Assembly: GCA_023055425.1 (NCBI GenBank) | Contig: JALGPY010000004.1 | Coordinates: 56,691,718 to 56,755,717, forward strand | DNA: 64,000 bases | Direction of reading: 5' to 3' | Source: Linanthus parryae | Lineage: Eukaryota > Streptophyta > Magnoliopsida > Ericales > Polemoniaceae | Shown here: in pieces, positions 1 to 11,206 of the stretch | How the letters are laid out: every line of letters starts with the position of its first letter | Numbering within the stretch: position 1 is the stretch's first letter | Made by a program: the position numbers and the translations under genes | The notes under the pieces: generated by a model | Seen by the model: the letters and a program-made list of their open reading frames with translations, nothing else | Database searches by the model: none | Told to the model about the DNA's origin: nothing

Positions 1-1338
1 AAATGGACCCCTTTTGTTTTAAGCCAGGTACTCATGTGTTCCTTGGGCTGATCTCATTTAATTTTCTCATTGGAAACAAAGTTCCCTCTGGCTGTGGCGG
101 TGGCAGCGGCAGGACCCTAGACATTTTTTTTCTTTTTTTTTCTTTTTTTTTGGAAATAATTCCTAAGAAAATTCCTTCCTTTATATGGGTATATTCTAGA
201 ATTTTCTTTGCCGCCTTCATTGGTCTATAAAAGAAAACCACACCCTTGTTTTCCCAAAAGCAGTGTTTAAAGCTCTTAGGATTTGCTATGAACGTTCTTG
301 TTCTCTATTATAGCTTCTTCCTCTTCTAATTCTTTTTGTTTCTTCTTGCAGGAAGAACATGGTTGCGTTCACTATAACAGCCGAAGGTCTTTGCCGTTTG
401 GTGCTGCAAGGCTATTTTGATGTTATTACGTTCAACCGTACGGTTCACTCCTGGAGTCGGTTCAGCACTGCATAGGCTACTGTCATGGTTTCTGAGCAAG
501 AAGCAGCTCAAATTAAGCAACCATGGCTACTGGCTTGGCGTTTTGGGCTTTCTCACTTCTTTGGCCAGAGAAGAAGAGGGTCAGGACTTGCTAGTATTAA
601 CTTTATCAAGCAAAGCACAACTTTGTGTCAAGGTCAAGATCGAAATAGAATACGAACACCTCAAAGAGTTCGTTGTTAATACTGCTGCTCTTACTGCTAT
701 TGCCGCCTGATTTTCACTCTCCCGGCTGTATTAGTGTCACTATCGAGCCTCCCGCTGCGATATTGGATCGTATGGTTCCATTTTTTTTTATTTTTTTTCC
801 TTACATATTTCTTTTTGATTGTTTTGGACCAGTGGTTGTTGAGGAAACAATCAAAACTTTAGCATCTCTTCTGTTGGGGACGGGACTGCCGTTGCTTGGT
901 TGCTTTAGCCAGAGACACTTTTCTCTTATTGGGTACTGACACACATACAAATTTGTATGCATGAATGTGAATCTTTGATATATTGAACATGCTTCTTGTT
1001 TTTTTTTTCTTTGTTGCATGTGGTTTTGTTCTTTGTTCGAATTTTTGCAGGATGTGCTGAATTACAACCTAGCAGCATGTGTATTCTATTGTCAATTTTC
1101 TTGGAAGCGATTGGGAGGAATCTCTCCTTTGCTTGTCTGTACTTATATTAAAGACCACGATATTAGCAATGAAGGCTATTGGGAAGAATTTATATCAGGC
1201 TTGGCTATTCAAAGATTTAGCATGGAGAGTTTAATTCAGTGTATGCGAAAATATTTGATGCTACATATGTGTCCCCATTCCATCACCATGACCGTCCTTT
1301 GACGACAATTTTTCTAGTCTGACGACATCGAGGCTTCC
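1..1338. other. No recognisable gene; AT-rich sequence with T-runs
   Basis: Several T-runs are present (for example near 125-150 and 780-800), and there are scattered short open frames in every phase. A stretch near 340-365 reads like an intron acceptor followed by an ATG, but the frame from that ATG closes after 36 codons and resembles no family I know. I see no LTR ends, terminal inverted repeats or conserved protein motifs. It may be the 5' flank or intron sequence of the decayed gene that follows, but nothing in it proves this. Confidence 0.5.
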
Positions 1339-1366
1339 GTGTTCCCATGTGATTTGCACATGACTG

Positions 1367-2755
1367 GTGGCCTGCCTATTTACGGAAAAACGGCGAGGTT
1401 GTCCCTTCACCGGGGATTTGTGTATGGTATTACCAACACACTTCCCTCGAGTTGCAGACACCTACTTCATGCCCATTTACGGCGAAGACGGCGAGGTTGT
1501 CCCTTCATCGGGGATTTGTGTATGGTATTACCAACACACTTCCCTCGAGTTGCCGACACCTACTTCACGCCCATTTGCGGCGAAGATGGCGAGGTTGTCC
1601 CTTCATCGGGGATTTGTGTATGGTATTACCAACACACTTGCCTCGAGTTGCCGACACCTGTTTGCTGCCTACCACAAGGTGGTGAAGCAAAACAACACCA
1701 AGGAGGTCACTGCTAACGAGTGGGTGAAGTTTTGGTTCCGGGGAGACATGAGATATGGCGATCCTCCTCCTCGCCGTAACTACAAGAACCCTTCCCCTCC
1801 AAGGATTTCCCATAATCCTTGTGGCATCATCCGCCCTCGTGAACAGCTGGCACAGGAGAAAGTTGTCTTTGACGACTTATGCTTTGATGAAGCTGATAGA
1901 GACGAAACATACTTGGCTGCCTTGCTTTCATGCTGGCTACGCAAGTTTGTTTTACCTGGAGACGCCCAGGCCCATATACGCCCCGGCGTATTCAAGGTGG
2001 CAAGCTCAATGGCTGTCGAGAGAAGATTTTCTCTTGCCATTCCAGTACTTGCGAGCATGTACCAAGGCTTGGGTCGTATTTCTTGTTCTAACGAGCCTAG
2101 CAAGTGCACCGCCATCTTTCCCGCACATTATTTATGTGGGTGGTTAGGCTACTATTTCACTGCAAATTGGCTAACTCGGGACTCAGTAAGGAGTGAACAC
2201 CGGGTTCGCATGGTCAGATTTGCAGAGGAAAAGATGGCCAAGTACTTCAGCGATACTGAGGCCCGTCAACACATAGCTGGTTTGAGCGTGTCCTTGTTGT
2301 CGTCATTGGCCCTGTACGAGAACGAGGAATTCGTTTTATCTGACAGTGGCAATTTATCCTTTTCATGGATCGACTACATGATCAGCCTCCGTTCTTACTA
2401 TGTAACTTGTCGGTGAAACAATGATTTCATTATTGATGCATAAAGCCCACATCGATTTGCGAGGCAATTCGGCTTTCATCAAGACATTCCCGGAGACCTT
2501 ATTAGAGAAATCGTGCATGGTGGTCTTGCGGACGTCTTTGCAATCTGGAGATCCTCCACACACTACTCTCTACGTATGCAAAATTCCTTATCCCACCAAA
2601 AACTGCATCTTGCTGAAACTCATGATGGCACTAAAGTGCTTCAGTTTAATTTGAATTTGATGTCTTCTTTGCATAAGTGCACATACTTTGCATGGATGCT
2701 TGAAATTCCTCACAGTTTTGAGCTAAATTTCTATCACTCTTTTCTTTCTCTGTAA
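1367..2755 (+). pseudogene. Plant mobile domain (PMD, aminotransferase-like) protein, broken copy
   Basis: The long open frame runs to a stop at 2414-2416. Its first 100 or so residues come from the 98-bp tandem repeat. From about residue 115 it reads as a PMD protein: a VTANEWVKFWFRG block, an FDDLCFDE...ETYLAALLSCWL block, then IRPGVFKVASSMA and SLAIPVLASMYQGL, all familiar from this family. After the stop the family signal continues in another frame, where SPHRFARQFGFHQDIPGDL appears near 2450-2505, and it fades by about 2755. The copy therefore carries at least one frameshift plus a stop and is probably not functional. PMD proteins occur both as host genes (the MAIN/MAIL type, linked to genome stability and silencing) and inside transposable elements. 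No element ends are visible here, so which type this was is open. Confidence 0.75.
1391..1684 (+). repeat. 98-bp tandem repeat, three copies
   Basis: Three near-identical units start at 1391, 1489 and 1587. Each opens with GGCGAGGTTGTCCCTTCA and includes GTGTATGGTATTACCAACAC. A diverged partial unit (GCCTATTTACGG) precedes the first. Because 98 is not a multiple of 3, a single reading frame passes through the unit in a different phase in each copy, so the same DNA is translated as three different peptides. All three phases are open. The array lies directly upstream of, and in frame with, the plant mobile domain coding region, and it may be a young expansion at the pseudogene's 5' end. Confidence 0.9.
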
Positions 2756-3235
2756 CGATGCACTGAGGTCATGGGACACCTCTTTAAAGCACTGAACTTC
2801 ACCCAGAGGAGCTCTTTAGGCAGCCCCCCTATGACTGATAATTGTTTTGGGATAACAGGTTCTGGGGAATATCAAATTCCTTTGTCAAACGCCATGGAGA
2901 AGGAACAACTTCAAGCGTCACAACTCCACAAGCTAAAAACACAGGGTTAGTAGGTGCATCAAGAATCAATACCACCAACCAGACCATAATACTTCTCAAT
3001 CCTGTAGTCGATTTCCACCAAAATCGCTACTGTGCCTTTTTGAATGATGGCAAAGTCAACATTCTGGCGCACTTGAAGCAGGGAAACAAAGGATTTGAAT
3101 TCCTGAGTACCATTCTGGACTTTTTTTCTTTTATTATTATTTTTTTTTCGCAGGATACTCCTTTAATCCTTCTAGTACTATTGCAACTATCTTTTTTTTT
3201 GTAATATCAAGAGGGACACCCGAAAATACATTGCG
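2756..3235. other. Post-PMD sequence with a short open frame; partly duplicated downstream
   Basis: A frame of about 58 codons beginning near 2770 is open and could be a residual 3' exon, but I do not recognise the product. The stretch GGTCATGGGACACCTCTTTAAAGCACTGAA near 2766 has a diverged counterpart near 3376, and CCACCAAAATCGCTACTGTG near 3014 has one near 3492. This suggests an old segmental duplication of a few hundred bases, later invaded by ATCCTGG-type repeats. Confidence 0.35.
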
Positions 3236-5690
3236 ACGTGCAAAACATTGTGGATAACATCCTGGATGCCGGGTATTATACTGATACATATCCCAGATAA
3301 AATCCTGGATAATATCCAGGAGGAATATTCATGCGCTAAATCTTTGTTAACTTCATGCTCTTGTAACGGCGCGTCAAAGTCACGGGACGTTTCTTTGGCG
3401 AAATGAATTACTTCCGTGGTGCCGTGGACCCATGTGACAAGATGGATTATGCTTTGCAAACATGAGCACAGTACATCTCAATCTTGGATCCAATTTCCCC
3501 AAAATTGTTACTGTGTTTTTTCGAGCATGTGGCTGGTGCCTTTTTTTAATTCTCCATTTTGTTGTCATAACTTTGGAGCATCTTTCCATGAACTGCTAAT
3601 GGGGGAATTAATGGGTGAAATCCAGAATTGCATAGTCAGAAACATCCTGGATACTACAACTTGGTAAATATCAGAGGTATTGTTCTTTTGAGGACATTAT
3701 CTCTTGAAAGGCCTTTAGGCATTCATGGATTATACCTTGATATTTGCTGAAAATTAAGTCATTTGGAGACGCTAAGAACAAAACCAGTGTTGGTATACAA
3801 TGCCCTTGATGTGCCGCATGAACTCATAAGTAACATCCTTGAAATTTGTATGCAGTCCCTAGGTAACATCCAGGGTGATAACCTGGATAATATATGGTAT
3901 TATCCTGACATTCGACGGGTAGCATCCTGGAGATCATCTTGATCTTTTTCGGGATGTTCCAAACAACATTGTGAACCCCAAGCATCCTCCCGAAGACATA
4001 TACAACCGCCGAGATTAATATCATAAGTAAAATTCTGAATTTCTTCATGTTTTCAGGATAATATCCTTGGTGTACGTCCATAATTTTTTGTGTGGGTAAC
4101 ACTTTGAAATAAAATCCCTTATTCCACGAGCAAGATTCAGGGTTCCGCGAATAATACCCTTGGTAATATTCTGAGCAACTTAAACTCATAATAACATCTG
4201 AAGTATCACCTTGACTCCCTATGGTAACAGCACCCTGGATTTCCTAGATGTGCTAAGGTGACATTCTGGAAAATATCCAGGACATCACCCTGGCTAACAT
4301 CCTGAAGCTCTTGAATTTCTGATTTTTTTTTATCTCTTCTCTTTTAACGTCGTGAATGTCATCCTGAAATCACGTGACATTATTAAAAGGACTTATGGGT
4401 GATAATTGGGACTTGCATCCAGAGAAGTATCCTCGGTGTATCAAGGTGACATTCTGGATAGTATTCAGGATATCATCCTGGTTAACATTCTGAAGTTATT
4501 GTTTTTTTTTTTTTTTTTTTGTGTGCGCGACATCGCGAATATCGTCATCGATTCTCATGATGTTATTAGAAGGACATCAAGCATAGTATTTTGGACCGGG
4601 GAAATATCCTGAGGGGAAATCCAACATTCGCGGGAAACATCTCGAATGTCATAGGAATTTTACACAACGTCCTGAAAGTCACTAACAACCTGTGGGCGAT
4701 ATCTTGGATGACAATCCTGAATCACATCCTAAGAAGCATCCCGAATATATCAAGTGACATCCTGTAATTGTATGGTGAGAATTATCCAAGACGATTCTCT
4801 GGATATCATTCTGGATAACATAACTTGGATAATATTGTGAAAATAGTATCTTGAGCTCCTAGGTGAAGTTGAAAACCTGAATAACCTCATGGTTATTATC
4901 CTGCACTTCATGGACAACAACCAGAAGATTAATTTGCTGTTTCTTTTTTTTTTTGAGCAGCCTTAGCTTCTTCCTAGGTCGCCGCAAAATACTCCTTGAG
5001 CCTTTCCGGTCTTGTTGCAATCCTTTTCTACGTAATGCCAGCTGGACGTTAAAGAAACCTCCCCCTTTTTCCATGGGGTGTTTAAAGGTAAAATCCAACA
5101 CGCCACGCCCTAGAAGGAAGGGTGCCTGGACTCAATTTATGTGAAAAGAAATATTATGGGTTCCTAGGTAATACCCAAGATAACATCCTGGATAATACCG
5201 TGAAGTTCCCAAGTAACATTATGGCCAATACCCTGAATAACACCTTGAAAGTTGTATGAGATATATTGAATAATGGTTCCAAGACTCCCAGGTACCATTT
5301 ATGTAATTTATTGGGCAACATATTTTGACAATACTCTGAATAATATCCTGGATATATATTATCCAGGATATCTTTTCTAGCATCTTAAAACCTTCAAGAA
5401 AATATCTTGAATAATCACCCGGAATTTGTAAATAATATCCTTATTGACGTGGAAACTTTAAGGTGATATCCTGAAGACTCATTTTGAACCTGGGTAACGT
5501 CTTGAAATGTCATCCTGAATAATACCCTGGGAAGCATCCTGGAACTATTTGATTAAAATTTTGCGCACTCGCGGCAAAACCACGACCAACACCTTGAAAA
5601 TATGTAGAACGTGCATTCGAAACTTGTGGATAACATCCTTAATGATGCAGATTTTTCTGGGTAATATTATGGATAACATTTACTCCGGGG
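3236..5690. repeat. Degenerate ATCCTGGAT / ATCCAGGAT repeat field
   Basis: For about 2.4 kb the sequence is dominated by variants of a 12-16 base unit such as AACATCCTGGATAATATCC. Spacing is irregular, and other short words (CTTGAAG, CCTAGGTAAC) sit between the units. The core occurs in both orientations, so neighbouring units can pair. The clearest hairpin is at 5343-5371, with an 11-base stem ATATCCTGGAT and a 7-base loop. Reading frames across it are repeat translations rich in Tyr, Gly and Pro and look non-coding. The field abuts the 3' side of the minus-strand gag element, so it may be that element's 3' non-coding region or an independent repeat. Confidence 0.8.
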
Positions 5691-5790
5691 TGCGAGATTG
5701 TGTTTGATGATTACGACTGCACTCGAGGGGGTATCCTGAGCTGCCTACGTACCCTTTTGAGGGTCAAGTCGAACGTAGTTCAATTGGTGT

Positions 5791-5952
5791 GCGTTTACAG
5801 TTTATACTCTTGTGTGCAAGGAGTAGTAAGCAGTTTATGCTCATGCCTTAGGAGCTGTTAAGCAGTTTATGCTTGTACTAAAGGAGCGGTGGGGCAATTT
5901 ATGCTCGTGCCAGAGCTGTGAAGCAGTTTATGCTCGTACTAAAGGAGCGGTA
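5791..5952. repeat. Minisatellite of about 31 bp
   Basis: About five imperfect units carry GCAGTTTATGCTCGTACTAAAGGAGCGGT-type sequence. Unit length varies by one or two bases. It lies just downstream of the minus-strand gag stop and joins a second, longer minisatellite directly. Confidence 0.8.
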
Positions 5953-6116
5953 GACAATCTTCACATGCGAAGATCGAGAAAGTTTAGGCTCTCATCCAGG
6001 AGTTGTGGACAATCCTCAAATGCGAAGACCGAGAAAGTTTAGGCTCTTATCCAGGAGTTTTGACCAATCTTCATATGAGAAGACGGAGAAAGTTTAGGCT
6101 CTTTTCCAGGAGCGTT
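5953..6116. repeat. Minisatellite of 54-55 bp, three copies
   Basis: Units begin near 5953, 6008 and 6062. They share ACAATCTTCA, GAGAAAGTTTAGGCTCT and CCAGGAG. The array ends a few bases from the stop codon of the minus-strand gag frame, so it is part of that element's 3' untranslated sequence. Confidence 0.85.
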
Positions 6117-6122
6117 CTGGTA

Positions 6123-8437
6123 TCAATTTGTTGATTCTGGAGAAGTGAAATCCATGCCCTTCACTTCACCTCGTCCCATCTTTGATTTCCCGTGAATCTT
6201 TGTTGGCCATTTAAGTACAGAAAGAATTAGTGTCTTCACACTTGAGTTCTTTCTCTTCTGTGATTCGGTCGCTTTAACTTCACTTGGAGTAGCCATCTTT
6301 AGCTTCATGCCTTGGAGGACTCCTTCATCTTGAATTTGTTCATGCTTTAAGGAGATAGAATACTTGTCTTCATAGAGTTGCGTTGGCTGGGGTTTCTTCC
6401 TTTTCCATACCTTCTCTTCCTCACGCATCTTTGAGTCATTACATGAACATGTATGACGATCATTATACAATGTTGGCTTACTTTGACGTTGGACCCACCT
6501 CTTCTTTTGAGTAACTTGCATCCTTTGTTCATCCTTGGGTTTGTTTACCTTTGTCTTTATGCAACGATTGCCCCCATTTTGAGAAGAGGTTCTTTTTGCA
6601 TGACTTTGTTGCTTTCCTCCCTTCTTAACGCCGATAGGTGATTCCCCTAGCATCATTTTGCAGGAGTTCTTTGCTACTCGACATTCGAAGGGTTCAACCG
6701 AGATGGAGGTGACATTTGTTGTAGCAGATCCAATTTCTTCTTCCAACAAGACCTTCCCTTCCTTGACAAGTTGCATGATCTTATCCTTGAGTATGAAGCA
6801 CTTCGTGGTAGGATGACCAAGGATACGATGGTACTTGCAGTACTTGGGATCGTTTACCTTGTCAGCTTCTTCAGGTCGTTTTGACTCCAAAGGCTCAAGG
6901 ATCTTTTGTTCCACCAATTGTTCGAGCATTGAAGGAACTTCATCATCGGCAAACGGATACACCTTTGATTGCAATTCTTTGAGTGTAGGTCGTGATGGTG
7001 TCTTTTCTGCATTAGAATTGACCATATAATTCTTCTTTCCCATATCCGATAGCTTTATAAGCGTGGTGTTGACAACCATGGACTCTTGATTGGCAGCCTT
7101 AAGCGTGAACTTCCCGCCTTTATGATACTCTTGTTTGCCTCCATCTTTCCATGCTTCAAAAGGAGGTGGTCCTTGGCTTCCACTTGACACGATGCTGAGT
7201 TCCATGTCATGAGCGCGAGTGGCAAGTTCTTCGAAGGAAGTTGGCCTTATTCCTTGAAGTATGTATCGCAGACCCCAATTCATGCCTTGGATGCACATCT
7301 CAATAGCCGAACCTTCTGAGAGTCTATCCTTGCAGTTAAGGCTCAAGTTCCTCCAACGATTGATGTAGTCAATGGCCTTCTCGTATTTATTTTGGCGAGT
7401 GTTAGTCAACTCGGTCATGCTAACGGTCCGTCTTGTGCTGTAGAAACGGTTGAGAAACTCCTGCTCCATCTGCCCCCAACTATCGATGGACCTCGGCTCA
7501 AGATGACCATACCACTCGAAGGCGTCATCTTTAAGGGTCCTCACAAACTGCTTTACGAGAAGGTCTCCATCGGTTCCAGCGTTGTTACATTTCTCGACGA
7601 AGTGGGCAACATGCTGCCTAGGGTTTCCTTTGCCCGAGAATTGCTGAAATTAGGAGGATTGTAACCATCAGGCATGCTTAACTTCTCGATTCTCTCTGTG
7701 TAAGGCTTGATGTAGGACTTAGATAAAGTCAACGGTACTCCTGGCCTCCCATTCATGGTGTTCATGATGATCTCTTGCAGCTGGTCGAGAGGAATGGTCC
7801 CATTGGCTGACAATTGCACACTTGGCCGCGCTTCTTGTCCACTATCTGTCGTTCTAGCTTCTGGTGCGACCTTGGGAGCATGTTCAAACACTTGACTTGC
7901 TTCTTCGTGGATGTCGAGTTTTGCAATCAGCTTTGCGAGTTGAACGTCACGAACTTCAATAATTATCTTTAATTCTTCAAGGCCCTTAGTGAGGTTCGCT
8001 ACTTGCTCTTCGAGAGGGACCGCGCTCGTAGTCATGACGTGCATGCTGATATCATCCTCCTGATCACAAGTTGGTTTATGTTGAGTACCCTTAGTGCCGG
8101 ATTTGGAGTTACTTTCTCTACTTTCCTCCCTAGACTTGTAAGAAGAAGAAGAATCGTGAGGGATGGGCGCATGTGAAAGCGACTTCTCCTTGGCAGCGCC
8201 ATCTTCCTTGCCCCCAGCAGTTGACATTGCCTTAGACATACTGCGAGTTACTGGAGGAGTGACTTGGATTCCGGAGATGGTTTCTGAAGTTAAAGACTTG
8301 GCGTCTCCAACCTTGAGTGATGGAAGTTCGTTATCCTTTGTAGGAGACATCCCGAACACTTGTACTTGAGGAGAAGAGATGAGGGGCAGAGAAGTCCCAC
8401 TGGGCGTGCCAAAATTTGTAAACACAAATTTATGCAA
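6123..8437 (-). pseudogene. Ty3/gypsy gag polyprotein with a frameshift
   Basis: Two overlapping-style frames make up one gag. The first (8437 down to 7553) is a Ser/Thr-rich N-terminal region with a probable coiled coil around EEQVANLTKGLEELKIIIEV. The second (7544 down to 6123) has the retrotransposon gag core: FEWYGHLEPRSIDSWGQMEQ, FLNRFY and a downstream LRYILQGIRP block. It then has a zinc-knuckle-like CKYHRILGHPTTKCFILKDK near 6840-6780, with a histidine in the second ligand position. The tail after the knuckle is Lys/Gln rich. The break near 7544-7553 shifts frame in the middle of a conserved block. This is the structural protein of the virus-like particle. No protease, RT or integrase follows. 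The first frame starts within the LTR end, so the true start is uncertain. Confidence 0.8.
8394..8411 (-). promoter_or_regulatory. Putative primer-binding site of the gag-only element
   Basis: On the minus strand TGGCACGCCCAGTGGGAC begins five bases after the presumed LTR end (TTTACA). A start with TGG matches the CCA end of a tRNA. I did not assign the tRNA. Confidence 0.55.
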
Positions 8438-9372
8438 TTGGAAACAAAATGCGAGAAATTCGACGAAACAAATATATTTTATTGATTATTTGATGAAGTG
8501 GATTACAATTTCTGATAATAAATTTCTAAACAGAAATTAAATCCCCTGATTCTTCTCCTGAAACTTCGAACGAGGGCTTAGCAGCTTGATCGCGAATTGA
8601 ACGGATGAGCGACCTTCGATTTTGACGAAGAACGCGATGAAGGTCTCGAAGAACACAAACGTCGAACGAGGGCTTTAGAGGCTTGATCTCGGATCGGACG
8701 GATGAATGTCTTCGATGTTGATGAAGAACGCGATGAACGCCTTGAAGAACACGAAGAACGGCTTGAAGATCATCGAGTGTCTTGAAGAACGCGGATGGAG
8801 ATCTTCAACGACTTGAGGAACTCGATGATGATCTTCGAAGAACTTGATGAAGAACTTCGAAGAGCTTGATGAGGATGATCTCGATGATGGATGAACTCGT
8901 CGGGGCTTCAGAAGCTTGATCTTCAGAGCTCTCTCCTTTTTGCAAGATGTAATTGTGTGTTTTTTTTATGCCTAGGGATGGCCCCTTTATATAGGCATGG
9001 ACCGACTTGTTGGCCAAGGTAGAAAATAAATAATATTTATTTATTTATTTATTTATTTTCTGCATAAATCTGACATGTGGCGCAATACTATTGGCCAAGC
9101 TTGCTAGTCTTGATAGCTGCATCATTTTGACAAGTGGCGCAGCACTAATGGCCGAGCTTGCTGACTTGTAGCCGTGTCATGTGGTGACGTGGCGTCGCCA
9201 TAAGCAGTCCTTTCTTGTAAATAAGATTTTGTCTCATTTACAATTTAGTCCACTATTATTTATTACGCAAGGGCATTAATTTGAAGGCGAGTGCTATTTG
9301 ATCCCACCAATTAATTCAGCGATAATAAACACGTGGCACTATTTAATTGGCCGCAAATTTTGCGTGTCTACT
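8417..9372 (-). mobile_element. 5' LTR of the gag-only gypsy element (about 956 bp)
   Basis: On the minus strand the LTR runs from AGTAGACACGCAAAATTTGCGG to TTGTGTTTACA. The expected first bases TG appear mutated to AG. A TATA box (CTATATAAAGG, minus strand, about 8985-8995) lies within it. The region about 8570-8900 holds many degenerate copies of CTTGAAGAACGCGATGA-type words, an internal short-repeat block downstream of the likely transcription start. No matching 3' LTR is in the window. Confidence 0.65.
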
Positions 9373-9976
9373 AAGCACATGCTTGGTTTCTGCCAACCTG
9401 ACCTAATTCACTACAGTTTAGTAAACAAACTGCATGAACGCACTAGACTTATCTGACAAATTGAATGCATAGATGAAAAGAAACAAACAAAACTGTAACA
9501 GATGACTGTCCTGTCATCCTCCATGTTTACCACAATGCAACAGATTTCCAAATTGTAACAGACATCATGTGTTCTGTAAAGCCCATGTCAAACTTTCACA
9601 GTGGTGAAATATTCAGTCAATGGTGATTCTGAAAGTATTTAAAAGCTGAGATCCACTGAAATTCTCGTTTATACATGGAAATTACTTTTGTTACATCACT
9701 CTTCTTCTCTACTAAGTGCATTAACTTTATCTGATGAACTTGTAAAATCATTATCGATACATCACTTGCCCGAGGCATCACTTGACTTGAGACAGAGGAA
9801 TTCGTCTAATTAATGTCACTACTCGTGTGTGTGTGTGTGTGCGACAAGGTGATGAATTCAATATAATCAAACCCAAGAGGCCAAGACTCTGAGATCAACT
9901 ACAGTGATCTAATGGCTGTGCATCTATGGTATGCAAAACAAACATTACCAGATCACTTTTATAGAAGTAGAGAGAA
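9373..9976. other. No gene seen; short (TG)n tract
   Basis: AT-rich unique-looking sequence separates the gypsy LTR from the composite retroelement. A short GTGTGTGTGTGTGTG tract occurs near 9826. No motif or terminal repeat is recognised. Confidence 0.5.
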
Positions 9977-9981
9977 GTAAC

Positions 9982-10186
9982 TATTAGAATTCATAGACGA
10001 GAGAGATGAACACGAGAGAGAGGAGCGATAATAATTTCTTATTTTTGAAAAGAGGAGTACAATAGCCTTTTATACAGACTTGATGTAAACTAACTGGTCA
10101 ATTAATAAAAGAAACTGCTTAGGAAACTAAAAAGTACTTCAAACAAAACGACGCCGTCTAGCGATAAAGATACTCTATCTCTAATA
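9982..10186 (-). repeat. 3' LTR of the composite element (205 bp)
   Basis: It matches the 16212-16416 copy at all but three positions. Target duplication GTAAC lies immediately to its left. It contains TTTTATACAGACTTG, a weak TATA-like stretch. The minus-strand polypurine tract lies immediately to its right. Confidence 0.92.
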
Positions 10187-10198
10187 TGCCCCCTCAAG
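10187..10198 (-). promoter_or_regulatory. Polypurine tract of the composite element
   Basis: The minus strand reads CTTGAGGGGGCA directly before the 3' LTR. This is the usual primer for plus-strand synthesis in plant copia elements, and it fixes the element's orientation. Confidence 0.8.
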
Positions 10199-10293
10199 TT
10201 GAAGGGGGTTTCCTACCACCTTCAACTTGCGATGAAAATGAGTTAAAGAACGGGATTACAAGGAGATTGGTAAGAAAATCATGAATGTGGACT

Positions 10294-11170
10294 TCACTGG
10301 ACATGGATGTAACTTTGGATCCCCAGCTCAAGTAGCCCAGTGACATACTCTCCTTGAGCTGACTTCAGAGGCCTTTTCTTAGATCTCACAGACACTAAAA
10401 ATATACAGAAGTAGAAGCAGACCTCCTCCTTTTCAAACATCCTCAAAATATGATGTCCACCTTGAAGGTTCTGTTTAGGAATAATTGGAGTCGGGGGACT
10501 GAGTTTGTACACTGAGCAAGAGGGGTCCAGTTTGGCGTTATAAATGCATAGTAGCTTGTCAGCAAGTCCCCAATAACCTACTGCCTCAGTGAAGCCCCTA
10601 ACAGCACCAATGTGTGCACACAATCCGCAGTAAGGAACTATGAAGTCACTTAATAGCTTGATATCTAGCTGACGTGTGGCAGCGAAGACCTTCAATACGA
10701 AATTATGTTGGGGGAAAAGGATGCCCTCATTCACAGATCGAAACAAGTAGTAACACATTGAAAGAAAATCCATGCTTCTCTAGAAAGAGTGTATAACCTG
10801 GCTTATATTGTTCGTAGCTCATTTGCAGCAAGTTGTTAGAAATTTGCATAAACAACTGTCGTGTACCCTGCTGAAAACCTCTGGGCAATTTCTTGTATAT
10901 TTCTTCATAAGGATATCCAAGGAGAGCATTGCTAAGGCCCACTTTCAAAACAATACAACCTTCCTTTGCTGTCAAAGCTAATATTGGAAAAAAAGTCTCT
11001 AAGAAGTCCAAATCTTCAGTTTGAGTGTAGCTTCCCGGACCTCCAGCTGACTTCGACGTCAACTTCAACGAAGAAATCCATGAAACACTAGTAGCGTCAC
11101 CATTACCAACAAAACAAGCAACAGTGAGGGCAGGAGGTATATGTATACGACGAGAACGCAACAAATTCAA
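10294..11170 (-). pseudogene. Unidentified captured coding fragment in two overlapping frames
   Basis: Two minus-strand frames (147 and 159 codons, overlapping at 10727-10773 in different phases) have protein-like composition. The first includes FFPILALTAKEGCIVLKVG and LLGYPYEEIYKKLPRGFQQG. The second includes LDIKLLSDFIVPYCGLCAHI and YKLSPPTPIIPKQNLQGGHH. The conserved-looking blocks and the handover between frames suggest a frameshifted or intron-retaining piece of a cellular gene rather than retrotransposon pol. I do not recognise the family and assign no function. It lies between the chimeric integrase frame and the polypurine tract, where captured host sequence is found in Bs1-type elements. 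Confidence 0.45.
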
Positions 11171-11206
11171 TTCTCCTCTCCTTTCTCCACAGCTAACAAC
11201 ATCGCC

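Larger units (their letters stand above)
5680..9372 (-). mobile_element. Gag-only Ty3/gypsy derivative, minus strand, 3' LTR not found
   Basis: From right to left on the minus strand it contains a 5' LTR, a primer-binding-like site, a gag coding region with one frameshift, two 3' minisatellites, and the phrase GTACGTAGGCAGCTCAGGATACC, which I recall as a common motif in this class of plant gypsy internal DNA. No reverse transcriptase, RNase H or integrase motif is present between the gag stop and the ATCCTGG field, and no second LTR copy is seen to the left. It is therefore either a non-autonomous gag-only family member or a truncated copy. The left limit is approximate. Confidence 0.7.

Noticed and set aside
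417..1302. Several overlapping short open frames in the first 1.3 kb
   Set aside because: They run in several phases, have low-complexity translations and show no family motif.
3824..4189. 121-codon minus-strand frame
   Set aside because: It is a translation of the ATCCTGG repeat field (repeated YYPGYHPG-like peptides), not a gene.
5791..6116. Regular repeats that might suggest a CRISPR array
   Set aside because: Units are directly adjacent without unique spacers, and the context is a plant retroelement.
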